DNA from: an uncultured Eggerthellaceae bacterium
GTDB taxonomy: Bacteria; Actinomycetota; Coriobacteriia; Coriobacteriales; Eggerthellaceae
DNA length: 43,764 bases
Assembly: GCA_946618265.1 (NCBI GenBank)
Contig: CAMOLA010000009.1
Location: 1-43,764 of the forward strand
Reading direction: 5' to 3'
The translations under genes were made by a program, and so were the position numbers. Positions 1-8,800 of the stretch are shown here, one piece after another (the first letter of the stretch is position 1; each line of letters opens with the position of its first letter). Below the pieces are notes generated by a model that was given only the letters and a program-made list of their open reading frames with translations, did no database searches and was not told where the DNA came from.

Positions 1-42
1 CAAGCGATGGTCTTCTTCTCCGCTCATCTCATACACCACGAT

Positions 43-462
43 TTACGACGCGATCTCGCAATCCTTCTCTCGCTTAAAAATCCACGGTAGCGTATGGGCC
101 CTTGCCCCAAATTCCGCCGCCAACGCAGACGACAGCCGAGTTTTGAACGCCCTCTCAAACTGCGATGAGTAGAGCAGAAGCAGATTCTGGAAAAGCGAAT
201 CTGAATGCACGGCATTGGCCAGCAGAGACACGGTCGGCTTTGCGTAAACGCGCTTTAGCGCTGGGACATATCGAACAATATGACGATACCCGATGGTGGA
301 CACGAGGCGCGCGCCAATCTCGGAATCGTCCACGACTACGCCCTTTTCGGCCAAGCGATCCAGCAATTCGGACGGAGTGAGAACGGTAGCTGCGGAAAAC
401 AAATGGGCCGGGGCGTTGCCACTTCCATGAGAGGTGCCCCCGGCTCTGTCATTTACGATCAT
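43..462 (-). pseudogene. Abi_2-type abortive-infection protein, N-terminal half, interrupted
   Basis: The N-terminal part matches the AbiD/AbiF (Abi_2) pattern: an LTPSELLDRLAEKGVVVDD-like segment, then IGARLVSTIGYRHIVRYV (family pattern: a bypass-type L..IGYYRL..Y), then an ..LLYSSQFERAFKTRLSSALAAEFG helix. Family members are usually about 300 aa; this frame stops after 139 codons. The frame stays open past the TAA (codons for IVVYEMSGEEDHRL up to the window edge), which suggests an in-frame nonsense mutation, but the rest lies outside the window. I prefer the ATG at 462 because TAGGAG sits 8 nt upstream; a TTG at 480 is in frame. Abi_2 proteins are phage-exclusion effectors by family knowledge. 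A short functional protein cannot be excluded. Confidence 0.6.
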
Positions 463-500
463 AGCAGAAACTCCTAGCAAGTCAAGTAGCTTTTCCTGCT

Positions 501-509
501 ATTATAGCA
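501..509 (-). promoter_or_regulatory. Extended -10 promoter of the Abi-type gene
   Basis: Read on the minus strand this is TGCTATAAT, a perfect -10 hexamer with the extended TGn element. No good -35 is visible. Transcription would start near 494, giving a short leader to the ATG at 462. Confidence 0.55.
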
Positions 510-570
510 CATTTGTTCGTTTTCATTGCGAAACGAGGCAACCACTCGAACCTCCATCCGAAGCCATCCC

Positions 571-931
571 CGAATCGCGTCCAGAACCGCAAATCCCACG
601 CAGCACGGGCGGGGTTGTGCGCAAGATCGACGGTTCAGGACGCGTTTTCGGGGGTGCGGGCGACGCTCGTGCGCCGGATCGACGGTTTCGGACGAGGCGG
701 AACTTTTCGCAAGCTCCTGAGCTGGGGAAACGCAATCCGCCTCCAAACGCCACCCCGCAAAACGCGTCCAGAAGCGTAAATCCCATGCAACAGCGACGTC
801 GGATCGACGGTTCTGGACGCGTTTCCAGGGGTGCGGACGACGGCGCCGCGCGAGATCGGCGGTTATGGACGCGTTTCCGAGGGTGCAGGCGACGCCCGAG
901 CACCGAATCGACGGTTCTGGACGCGTCCCAC
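571..931. repeat. Intergenic array of degenerate repeats, 52-nt period, with inverted copies
   Basis: The core GGTTCTGGACGCGTTT, usually preceded by GATCGAC, recurs in the plus orientation at about 625-660, 677-700, 801-842, 853-893 and 904-931; starts are about 52 nt apart within each run. Two inverted copies sit at about 571-600 and 751-790 and carry a different flank, TTGCGGTTCTGG read in reverse. Copies diverge by several substitutions. The block fills the 500-nt gap between two minus-strand genes and has no convincing reading frame. Pairing of direct with inverted copies could give large RNA hairpins. Related copies occur at 12660-12745. Confidence 0.75.
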
Positions 932-983
932 AAAACGCAACGAGCGCTACGGAAACCCACGCTCGCAGGCGGGCGCTCCTCAC

Positions 984-1940
984 CTACATGCTGTGCCAGG
1001 TTTGGCCGCTGTCGGTGGTGTAGTAGTCGGCCTCGCCGTCACCGTCGACGTCCTTGACTCCGTTACCCTTCCCGTCGGTCGCCATAACCGACCCATCATT
1101 ATCTTTGAAGTAATAATTTCCGTCCGAGCCTTTGTAGCCTTTGCCGTTCGCATCGTCGTACCCTGACTCGACGATCTCGAAATCATCGTCCTCATCGGTA
1201 GACTTGTTCCGATTGGTCGACTCCGTCGACTTTGCCGAAGACGTCTTCTTGCCGGAGTCGTCGGCCGCCGACGAGCCACTCGCGGACGACCCGCTCGTAG
1301 CCGAAGCGCTTGCCGATGACCCGCTCGCAGCGCTTTCGCCAGACGCCTTCTTGCTAATCGGCGTCTTGTTCTTCGCAATGTAGGCGCTCTCGCATCCTTG
1401 CTTTACGAAAACAAGTGGATTATCGCCCTCGACCGCCTTTCCTGTCGACTCATCGTATTCGACGAACGACGCGGTGTTCTCGTCCAAACGCGTAAGGAGA
1501 TACACCTTCTGGGAAGGATCAATTTCCTTTTCGACGAAGCTACCCTTTTCCATGCTCATCCTGAAGCTTGATTCGACCTTCAGGAGAAACTGCGTGTCGT
1601 CGTCCGGGCTCTTCCGCGACCAGCTTCCGCGGTCTCCGTACAGGCGCAGGTACACGAACGTCCCGTCGTCGTTGAGCGTCAGCATCGTCGTGTCGTACAG
1701 GTTTTCGAGCGACTCTTCGTCGCTCACGTCGTAAAGCTTGTCTTTGTAGTAAAGGCCGCCAACCACCCATGTCTCGGCCATGAGCTGAACATCGTCGGCC
1801 GAAACGCTCGGCGCACTTTGCGCAGCCGAGCTGCTACTTGCGGAAGCAGAACTCTCCACCTGTGCAGCCCCGCTACAGCCAACAAGCACTGCAGCCACCA
1901 GCGCGACCACCAGACAAGCAACCAGCTTTATACGACCCAT
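984..1940 (-). CDS. Lipoprotein with lipocalin-like N-domain and DxDGDG tail
   Basis: The product is a 318-aa predicted lipoprotein. It starts at ATG 1940 after a strong GGGGGAGAG Shine-Dalgarno, with MGRIKLVACLVVALVAAVLVGC as signal segment (Lys/Arg, hydrophobic core, Leu-Val-Gly-Cys lipobox). A Ser/Ala-rich spacer follows. A domain at about residues 50-185 contains the LNDDGTFVYLRLYGDRGSW stretch seen in lipocalin-like lipoproteins. A second Ser/Ala/Lys linker comes next, and the last 50 residues hold repeated G-x-G-Y/N units and a DVDGDGEADYY loop like EF-hand/thrombospondin-3 calcium loops. The upstream minus-strand gene is a second lipoprotein with a similar DDGTF domain. It is probably anchored outside the membrane; ligand and role are unknown. 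Confidence 0.85.
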   Translation of the reverse strand: MGRIKLVACLVVALVAAVLVGCSGAAQVESSASASSSSAAQSAPSVSADDVQLMAETWVVGGLYYKDKLYDVSDEESLENLYDTTMLTLNDDGTFVYLRLYGDRGSWSRKSPDDDTQFLLKVESSFRMSMEKGSFVEKEIDPSQKVYLLTRLDENTASFVEYDESTGKAVEGDNPLVFVKQGCESAYIAKNKTPISKKASGESAASGSSASASATSGSSASGSSAADDSGKKTSSAKSTESTNRNKSTDEDDDFEIVESGYDDANGKGYKGSDGNYYFKDNDGSVMATDGKGNGVKDVDGDGEADYYTTDSGQTWHSM

Positions 1941-2075
1941 AATCTCTCCCCCTACTCGCCACGGCGCGAACCGCGCATCCGGAAACCGCCGCCTTCGCCC
2001 AACAATGCAAACGGGCGCGCCCGACCCTGGAACAACGTGCATCCGGAATCGCAACGCGCCCTCATCGCACTTGAA

Positions 2076-3095
2076 TTACATGGTCACAACGTACTCGTCA
2101 TTGCTCGACGAGTAGGAATGGTAAGTCTGCATCATGCCGACATCCTTGGGAATGCTCCAAGTGAGTTTCACGTCGCCTGAATCCTTGACCTTGTCGGGAA
2201 CAGCCGCGCAGATGACCATCTTCGCCGTATCCTGCGCAGCGACCTCGTAAGCAGCCGAGAAATTCGCTCCGCCATCAATCTCGATCGAAGCTTCGTACTT
2301 GTTACCGCCAACGGTAAACGTCGCTTCTGTCGCATAGCACGGCATCGCATATTCTTTGCCCGTATTGGTGTACGAGACCATCGCCGTCAGATAGGATTTC
2401 CCGTCTTGATGCTGGTAGTACCGGAAGTAACCCGACGTATCCGAGGGATACACTTCGTCGACGAACTCGAGCGAATCAACCGTGAACGTATAGAAATCAC
2501 CCTTGATCTCCTTGCCAACCTTCACGTCCTTCGGCCCCATCGAAGCTGCCTTTTTCTTCAGCTTCTCATACTCCTTGTCGGTCATCTTCTCGGCTTTGAT
2601 CGTCGTGCCGTCGTCAGCAAACTGGTTGGTCGTCAGGATGCCGTCCTCAAGTGTCAGCTCGGCGTTTTCTATCGCGTCTGCAGAGAGGGATTTAATAGCA
2701 GCATTCTCGTCTTTCGATTCGGATTTCTCCAGCTCGGGCAAGTTGACGTAAATCTTGCCGTCGCGAATCTCGTACGTTCCCACGCGGTCGAGCGACGCAT
2801 CCCGAATGATAATCGAGTTCGTGAACGTTCCATCGTCGTCAAACTGGAAGACGAAGAACATGCCTGCGTCTTCCATCACCTTGTAGTCAGCGGCGCTCGA
2901 TTCGAAAACATGCCATACGCCGACAACGTCCTCTTTGGGGATGCCGCCTTCGGGCGTGGCTTCTTGGCTCGCCGCGGACCCCGCCCCACTACCCGAACCG
3001 GCATTATCAGCCGATCCGCATGCCACAATGCCAGCAGCGCTCATCGCCAACAAAGTCGTCACGAGCAAATACACGCTGATTCTCTTAACACGCAT
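2076..3095 (-). CDS. Lipoprotein with lipocalin-like and DUF4352-like domains
   Basis: The product is a 339-aa predicted lipoprotein. The ATG at 3095 is preceded by GGAAAGGACG and begins MRVKRISVYLLV, with a hydrophobic core ending in IVAC as lipobox. A small Gly/Ser linker follows. A domain at about residues 50-160 begins VVGVWHVFE and contains FDDDGTF, resembling the neighbour at 984-1940. The C-terminal half (about 190-339) has the beta-rich look of an extracellular DUF4352/telobox-type domain (VGKEIKGDFYTFTVDSLEF, then YLTAMVSYTNTGKEY); that assignment is tentative. The pair may have arisen by duplication of the first domain. A 135-nt gap separates the two lipoprotein genes. Confidence 0.85.
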   Translation of the reverse strand: MRVKRISVYLLVTTLLAMSAAGIVACGSADNAGSGSGAGSAASQEATPEGGIPKEDVVGVWHVFESSAADYKVMEDAGMFFVFQFDDDGTFTNSIIIRDASLDRVGTYEIRDGKIYVNLPELEKSESKDENAAIKSLSADAIENAELTLEDGILTTNQFADDGTTIKAEKMTDKEYEKLKKKAASMGPKDVKVGKEIKGDFYTFTVDSLEFVDEVYPSDTSGYFRYYQHQDGKSYLTAMVSYTNTGKEYAMPCYATEATFTVGGNKYEASIEIDGGANFSAAYEVAAQDTAKMVICAAVPDKVKDSGDVKLTWSIPKDVGMMQTYHSYSSSNDEYVVTM

Positions 3096-3330
3096 AGCCG
3101 TCGTCCTTTCCCTTATCGTCCCTCTCACTTGAGCCCCGCGACGCGCCGCGCCTCGAGTGCTCATGGCAAGTGTATTAAAGGGCAAGGATAATAACTTGCA
3201 CAGATAATCGTTTGACATGGCTGTTGAGCTGTGCATATGGTGGGAGCCAGCACGTAATCGGCAGAACGCATGACGTTGCTCTCTGGGGCAGCAACTTGCC
3301 CCCCGCTTCGTCACGAAACACATTCACCAC

Positions 3331-3355
3331 CGTTGCAATTACCATGATTGCAACG
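3331..3355. promoter_or_regulatory. Perfect 9-bp inverted repeat, probable operator
   Basis: CGTTGCAAT and ATTGCAACG flank a 7-nt spacer, 53 nt before the ATG of the plus-strand gene at 3408. The repeat lies where the promoter of that gene should be (TTGCAA elements, then TATGGGTTAAT). No regulator gene is adjacent. Apart from this dyad I see nothing in the 312-nt gap 3096-3407. Confidence 0.45.
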
Positions 3356-3407
3356 TGCAGTATGGGTTAATCTGGTTATGAGTCTTAAAACAAAGTGAGG
3401 ATTGACG

Positions 3408-4715
3408 ATGGCCAAACAAGAAGAAAGCGGGCTACCCGCCGAATACAGCCAGCAAGAAGAATCGCGCCAAAAAGCTATTGCCGAAATGGCTGCATCGACA
3501 ACCATCGACCTATCGCCAGAAGCAACCGAAATCTCGGTCGGCCTCAACCTCAGGGATGCGACCAGAATTCCCCTCGGCGAAATCGCGTCTCTCGGTACGG
3601 CATTCGCGTCGATTCCCGAAGCCTTCCGCACAATAAAAGGAACCGTTAGCATCCCCGACAACTTGCTTACAGCAACAGATGCGCAGGGAAATCCGTTTGA
3701 CGTCGCCAAGCTGCAATCATTCAACGACGGCTCTGGGCTCATGGGATCGTTCCGCGATCCGTCAAAAGGTTTTGGACAGGCTCGCCTCCACGAAGTGCAA
3801 TCTCAAACTTTAGACTCTATTGCCAAGATGCCATATGACCCGACGGCACTCTTTATGGCTGCGGCCCTTATGGAAATCAACAAGAAGCTCGACGACATCC
3901 AGGAAACGCAGCTGGAAATGTTTGAATACCTCAAAAACAAAGACAAGGCCAAGCAACGGGCCAACTTGGAAACACTTTCAGACACGCTCAACAGCTACCA
4001 ATACAACTGGGATAACCAAAGATTCGTAAACGCGAAACTCAAGCAAGTAACAGACATACGGAAAGATGCGCTCGAAGCCGTCAAGCTTCATCGGGCCGAA
4101 ATCAAAGGGAAGCTGAATAAGAAGAACCTGCTGCACATCGACAAGGACGTAAGAGACAAGACCGCAGCGATACGCTCAGAACTCGAAGAGTACAGGCTCG
4201 CCGTCTACCTGTACTCGTTTTCCTCATTCCTCGAAGTCATGCTTGCGCAAACATTCGACTCGAATTACCTCAAGAGCCTCATTGAAGACATTGACGATAT
4301 GTCGATAGAGTATCGAAAGCTCTACACCGACGCCTACAACCTCATCGAGGGAGATGCCGACAGCTCAGTGCGAGCAATAGCGCTTGGCGGTCTTTCGGGA
4401 GCTATAGGATTTCTCGGCAAAGCAATCGAAAAGACGCCCATCGGCGACCTTACGCCCATAGACGAAACTCTACAAGACGCAAGCAAAGGCATTGGGGAGT
4501 TCAGCAAGAGCGTCAAACAAGGGATGATGCGCCAACTGACCGACGCCCGCTCAAGTGACGTACGACCATTCATAGACAATATCGAAAGCGTGAATCGCCT
4601 CTACAACGATCCAATCATGCTCTTAGCTGACGAAGATGCGATTTATGTCCTGCCGATGAGCGAGGACGACGAAGAAGACGAAAACGACGAGCCCTATGCG
4701 CCGGAGACCAGGTAG
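3408..4715 (+). CDS. Conserved coiled-coil protein of unknown function
   Basis: The product is a 435-aa protein. The ATG at 3408 is chosen over a TTG at 3402 because AGTGAGG lies 7 nt upstream. Visible parts: a polar N-terminus; a beta-rich segment (about 45-100, LNLRDATRIPLGEIASLGTAF); a Met/Ala helix ALFMAAALMEINKKLDDIQE (about 145-165) leading into a long charged coiled coil (to about 280); an aromatic-rich helical segment; a short hydrophobic stretch ALGGLSGAIGFLGKAI (about 325-340); and an acidic C-terminal tail. It resembles, from memory only, a family of about 400-aa hypothetical proteins in Firmicutes and Actinobacteria with the same helix-coil order. It is convergent with the WHH/SUKH operon and may belong to the same acquired block. 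Confidence 0.8.
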   Translation: MAKQEESGLPAEYSQQEESRQKAIAEMAASTTIDLSPEATEISVGLNLRDATRIPLGEIASLGTAFASIPEAFRTIKGTVSIPDNLLTATDAQGNPFDVAKLQSFNDGSGLMGSFRDPSKGFGQARLHEVQSQTLDSIAKMPYDPTALFMAAALMEINKKLDDIQETQLEMFEYLKNKDKAKQRANLETLSDTLNSYQYNWDNQRFVNAKLKQVTDIRKDALEAVKLHRAEIKGKLNKKNLLHIDKDVRDKTAAIRSELEEYRLAVYLYSFSSFLEVMLAQTFDSNYLKSLIEDIDDMSIEYRKLYTDAYNLIEGDADSSVRAIALGGLSGAIGFLGKAIEKTPIGDLTPIDETLQDASKGIGEFSKSVKQGMMRQLTDARSSDVRPFIDNIESVNRLYNDPIMLLADEDAIYVLPMSEDDEEDENDEPYAPETR

Positions 4716-4726
4716 CATAGGGCTCG
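4688..4726. terminator. Hairpin overlapping a stop codon, probable shared terminator
   Basis: CGAGCCCTATG (4688-4698) and CATAGGGCTCG (4716-4726) form a perfect 11-bp stem around the TAG of the plus-strand gene. On the minus strand it is followed by TCGTCGTTTTCG, so it could end the SUKH-gene transcript, which stops at 4779. On the plus strand there is no T tract. Confidence 0.5.
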
Positions 4727-4778
4727 AAACCGGCCGCATCACCAGAACGTTAAGACTCCGTTGACTTAAACACTACGG

Positions 4779-5192
4779 TTACGCCCGCATCAGCTGCTCA
4801 AGTTCGGCAAAGGTATCACACGAGGCGGCAACAACCCTCTCCAAACCATCCGTCTCATGGTTGTGAAGCACAAATCCGCCTTTGCGCAAATCTAAGCAAA
4901 TCATGTTGCCCGCCGCCTCAATCGCAACAGGATAGAGCCCCGAATCGGCATAGAAGTCCGAATACACACCGTGTATGTCATAAGGATCTCCCTCGTTGTA
5001 CGAGAGCAGCGAATTGAAAACGTATCCAGATTCCAAATCGGTGTCGAAAGCTTTCTCCGACGGCCGCCCACCATTGTGAGCCTCCAAAAAAGCAATCAAC
5101 TCGCTAGGCAGTCGAACGCCTTTTTCGTTGCAGAACGAAGCCACAGCCCTATCGGATTTGAGCGGCTTCACGTAATTCCACATTACGGTCAT
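4779..5192 (-). CDS. SUKH (SMI1/KNR4) family immunity protein
   Basis: The 137-aa product has the SUKH signature: VRLPSELIAFLEAHNGGRPS near residues 26-45 (family pattern lP..l..fl..hNGG), a central aromatic DIHGVYSDFYADSGLYPVAI and a hydrophobic strand GNMICLDLRKGGFVLHNHE. SUKH proteins are the commonest immunity proteins of bacterial polymorphic toxins, especially HNH-fold nucleases (established from comparative genomics of toxin systems). The gene starts at ATG 5192 behind GGGGGAG, one nucleotide after the stop of the WHH nuclease gene, the classic toxin-then-immunity order. I infer that it binds and neutralises that nuclease. Confidence 0.9.
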   Translation of the reverse strand: MTVMWNYVKPLKSDRAVASFCNEKGVRLPSELIAFLEAHNGGRPSEKAFDTDLESGYVFNSLLSYNEGDPYDIHGVYSDFYADSGLYPVAIEAAGNMICLDLRKGGFVLHNHETDGLERVVAASCDTFAELEQLMRA

Positions 5193-5193
5193 T

Positions 5194-5898
5194 CTACTCC
5201 CCCATCTCCGCGATATGCTCCGCCCAAATGGACCTACCGCCAGTATGCCCCGTATTCATATGAGTTTCAAAATCAACGAGTTGCATAACGCCCAACTCCT
5301 CGTTGTGGTGCCATACGAATCCATCCGGCGCGGTGCCAGCTTTTACGCCTTCCTCGATTTGCTTAATTTGATCGGAGGTAAACCTTGCCCGAAGATCTGG
5401 GTCTCCTTCAATAGCATCGAGCAATTGACGATTGCATTCCTTAAATTGGATATGGTTGCTGCTCTTGTATAATTCGGGACCGATTTTTGCATCATACGCA
5501 GAATCAAAAACTGGAAACACGCCTTCTACCGCATCACCATTTTCCAGATATACAGTCTTTCTTTCAAACGGCACCCCAGTGATCGGATGACAATCACCTT
5601 CCAGAGACTCATTGCGAGTATGTAGGTAAATATGACGCGACTCGATGTTCAACTCATCTCCGCCTGCGGACACTTCACGTCGCACTGGACTCTCGCCGGC
5701 ATCACCTGCGCGCGCATCTGACGCATCACCGACCGAAACAGCAAGTTTCTCGGGGTCGTAATCGCGAGTCTCGGTATGATCAGCCGGCCCAGCATCGTTT
5801 TGCTTGGCTAGCTTGTCGGGGTCAAAACTTATATCATCGTTGCGAAAGGCGGACTCTGAAACATCCGTCCCTCTGGAACGCGTTACATCAAAGCCCAT
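5194..5898 (-). CDS. WHH-type HNH/Endonuclease VII nuclease toxin
   Basis: The product is 234 aa. The C-terminal third ends in the WHH nuclease hallmark: an FVWHHNEELGVMQLVDFETH segment followed by NTGHTGG (about residues 194-225), with paired His in WHH and a downstream H for the metal site. Before it is a TGVPFERKTVYLENGDAVEG...FPVFDS module that commonly precedes this nuclease type. The N-terminus has two short repeats, ISFDPDKLAK and RDYDPEKLAV, and a disordered acidic linker, with no signal peptide or membrane segment. The gene begins one nucleotide after the HerA-type ATPase stop and is followed one nucleotide later by the SUKH gene. The family cleaves DNA or RNA in target cells; how this one would leave the cell is not visible. 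It could instead be an intracellular effector. Confidence 0.88.
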   Translation of the reverse strand: MGFDVTRSRGTDVSESAFRNDDISFDPDKLAKQNDAGPADHTETRDYDPEKLAVSVGDASDARAGDAGESPVRREVSAGGDELNIESRHIYLHTRNESLEGDCHPITGVPFERKTVYLENGDAVEGVFPVFDSAYDAKIGPELYKSSNHIQFKECNRQLLDAIEGDPDLRARFTSDQIKQIEEGVKAGTAPDGFVWHHNEELGVMQLVDFETHMNTGHTGGRSIWAEHIAEMGE

Positions 5899-5899
5899 C

Positions 5900-8800
5900 T
5901 CACTTCATCCCCCCTCTAAGGTACCAGTCTTTGAATGCGGCATCATTGTGGAGCTCGTTGAGCACGCAATTCTGGATACAGCCTTGCACGATAGTCCTAC
6001 GAACAACGTCTTCCAAATCCGAGCCAACCGTCCTCTTTACCGCAGATTCGACCGCCTTCGTCCATTCGGACACCTCACTCGTGCGCTCAATGGCTCGCAA
6101 AGCCGCCTCGCTAACTTCGGGGAACAGGGCTGCCATCAATGGGGCCAGCTTAGTCATCCTAGGTTCTTCCGGCGGATTTTCGAGCATCTTGAGAGCAGAC
6201 ACTCGCAACGATGCCGACAAGCCAAGTTGACTCAAAGCCTCACGCAACTCGTCGAGAGTCGCCGATCCAGACAGGCGCTCGCACCTAGCAAGAGCACTCG
6301 CAACGGCTAGCGCCCTACGCGTATCGCCTTCATCGCGTTCGGAGGAAGCCGAAGTAGCCCGCACATACTCAAATCTGCGGCCCTCCTCGGCTTTCCCCAC
6401 CTTGCATAACACCGGTTCAATCCAGTCATTCTGATAAACAGCGGCAACGCCTTTAGGAAGCCGAGCTAGCTCGACTATCTGCGAATCGTTCAGGCCCGCA
6501 GCACGACCGGCAAGTTCACGATCCGACAAGTCAGGAAGCCGCATGATGATCTTGGTATTCGTATTCCTAATGGCCGCCATATCGAGTAACCCAGGAGCCT
6601 GATCGGCAATGACGAAGCCCTCACCGTAGGTACGCATTTCGGCAATGGCATTCGAGATCATCTCGACGCTCTTCCCCATAAGGTTGCCGCCTTCGCCTTG
6701 CTGGACGCTAGATGCTCGCTTGAGTAGATTATGCGCTTCCTCAAGGATTGTCAGGTGCTTGAGCGGAAGATTGGCACCGCGCGACGTTACCATGCGGTGC
6801 TCTTGCAGCTTGAGAACAAGCAAGCCCATAATCAGCGACTTCGTCTCAAGTGAACCAACTCTGCTTAAATCGATAATAGCCCTGGAATCAAACAGATCCT
6901 CTGCAGAAACCTCATCATCTGCGAAGACCATGCCATTAATGCCGTTGGTAAGTGACTTCAGTCGAGTAAGGAGCGATCCTTTATATGCGCCTTTGTTCTC
7001 CGCATCGTACTCGCTCTCGTCAAGAATAGCGCGCACGTTCTTAGCCACATCTGCAAAGCAGGGGTAAAGCCCCTCGCCATAACGGTTCGTGGACTCGATC
7101 AGATCCCATCCGCAATCAACGTACGATCTCTCTACGGCGTCTTTGAGAACCGCTGGCATCGCCGCGTACATAGGCCAGCAAACATTGAAGACCTCGATGA
7201 GCCTATCCAGATGCTCGAGCACGTGCACGCCCTCGGGGAAACTGAATGGATTGATTTTAAGGAGCGGCGCAACATTGGGATTAGTCGCGTACACGGCAAC
7301 GCCATCTTCTCCGCCGTACACGTCCTTGTACTCCCCTTTGGCAGGTTCGATGACGAGGAACCCCACATCGGAGGACATAGCCTGGTCGATGATCCTGCAT
7401 ACCGTATTCGTCTTGCCCGTGCCCGTGCTGCCAGTCACAAACACATGAGAAGCAAGAGAGCGCCTTGAAAGAAACACGCGCGCCGGCTCTTCTTGGTGCA
7501 TGTGGAAAACGCGACCCAGATCAATTGACCCATCGTCTTCAACGAAATCGACGAATCGAGATACGCTCCTGCCAAATCCGACACATTCTATGACCGGCAA
7601 ACCAGGCACAGATTTCCTGGGAAAGTTGAGAGAGTAAGCGAGCTCTTTACCCGACAGCGCCGTCGTTGCACTCGTCAACACAGGAAAAGCAGCACTTTCA
7701 GGCTCGCGCTCGATTAGCCCTTCGACGAGCCCGAATATTGGATGCCGCAAATCATGCAGGTATTCGCAAATAGCTTTAGCGGACCTGCTTTCCCATTGGG
7801 CGTCAGCCATGTCCCCTCTCCAAAGATTCACGGCCGCAAACGACATATGAGATTCCTCGCCTTGGGTCAGCGCAAGATACGAATTGGCGGCATTCCCCAC
7901 CACTTCATGGTCTTCGCCGATGAAATAAGCCGCAAAATCCCACATTCCGAGCGCAGACGCAAGGTCGTATCGCTCCATTTGGCTTTCGAGAACTTCCAGA
8001 GCATGCTTGACGGCATAGTTACTAAACGTTTGGGTGATAGTCTCGTTTTTCCCGATCGTTGCCGTTACGCTTGATGTCCTGGCAAAACTCGCACCAATGT
8101 TACCTCCGAGGCTCGTAGATCTAAAAGCTCCCGCAGTCCTGGCTACGCCACGCGTAACCGCCCGGCCAAGTGTTTTAGTCACAGCTTCGCCCGTTGTTTT
8201 GGACACCGTTCTTCCGACCGTATCCGCAACGGCCTTCGATGTCGAAAGGGCATCGGACGTCGAATGCGTGGTGGTCTTCGCCCTCGATATGCTTTCCTGG
8301 GCGCTCATCCCCAATGTCGTTTCGGACGACACCCCCGCCGTCGCGTTTGCACCCGGCACCCCCACGTTCGCGCTAGCGTTAGTTCCAACAGAATGGCTCA
8401 CGTTTTCCGTCAGTGAAAACCCTGCCTGCACCTGCTCGGAAGACCCCTCTTGAGTGGACCGCGTTCTTCCTTCTCCCGTCTGTTCCATATGCGTTTCCGC
8501 ATCGGAAATGGCATCGCTGCTTTGCTGCGTTTGGGCATCGCTTGTTTGGTCAGCAACGCTGGCATTGTTCGCGATGCTGGTGTTGGTGCCATTTTGCACG
8601 CCCGCACTCACCCCTGCGTTAACTCCAACGGTGGCGCCCGCCATGACCGATGCGCTATCGCTGTACGTGTAACCCGTTTGCCAGCTGGCGTAAGGAGCGA
8701 GAGAAGTATGCAATTCCGCCAAACGCATCTTGCGCTCCGCAACATCCCGAATCGGCGAAGCAAGAAGCACGATTGCATATGGCTTGCCCGCTTCGGGCAC

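Noticed and set aside
571..931. CRISPR array
   Set aside because: Repeats are degenerate, occur in both orientations and lack unique spacers of constant size; no cas genes are present.
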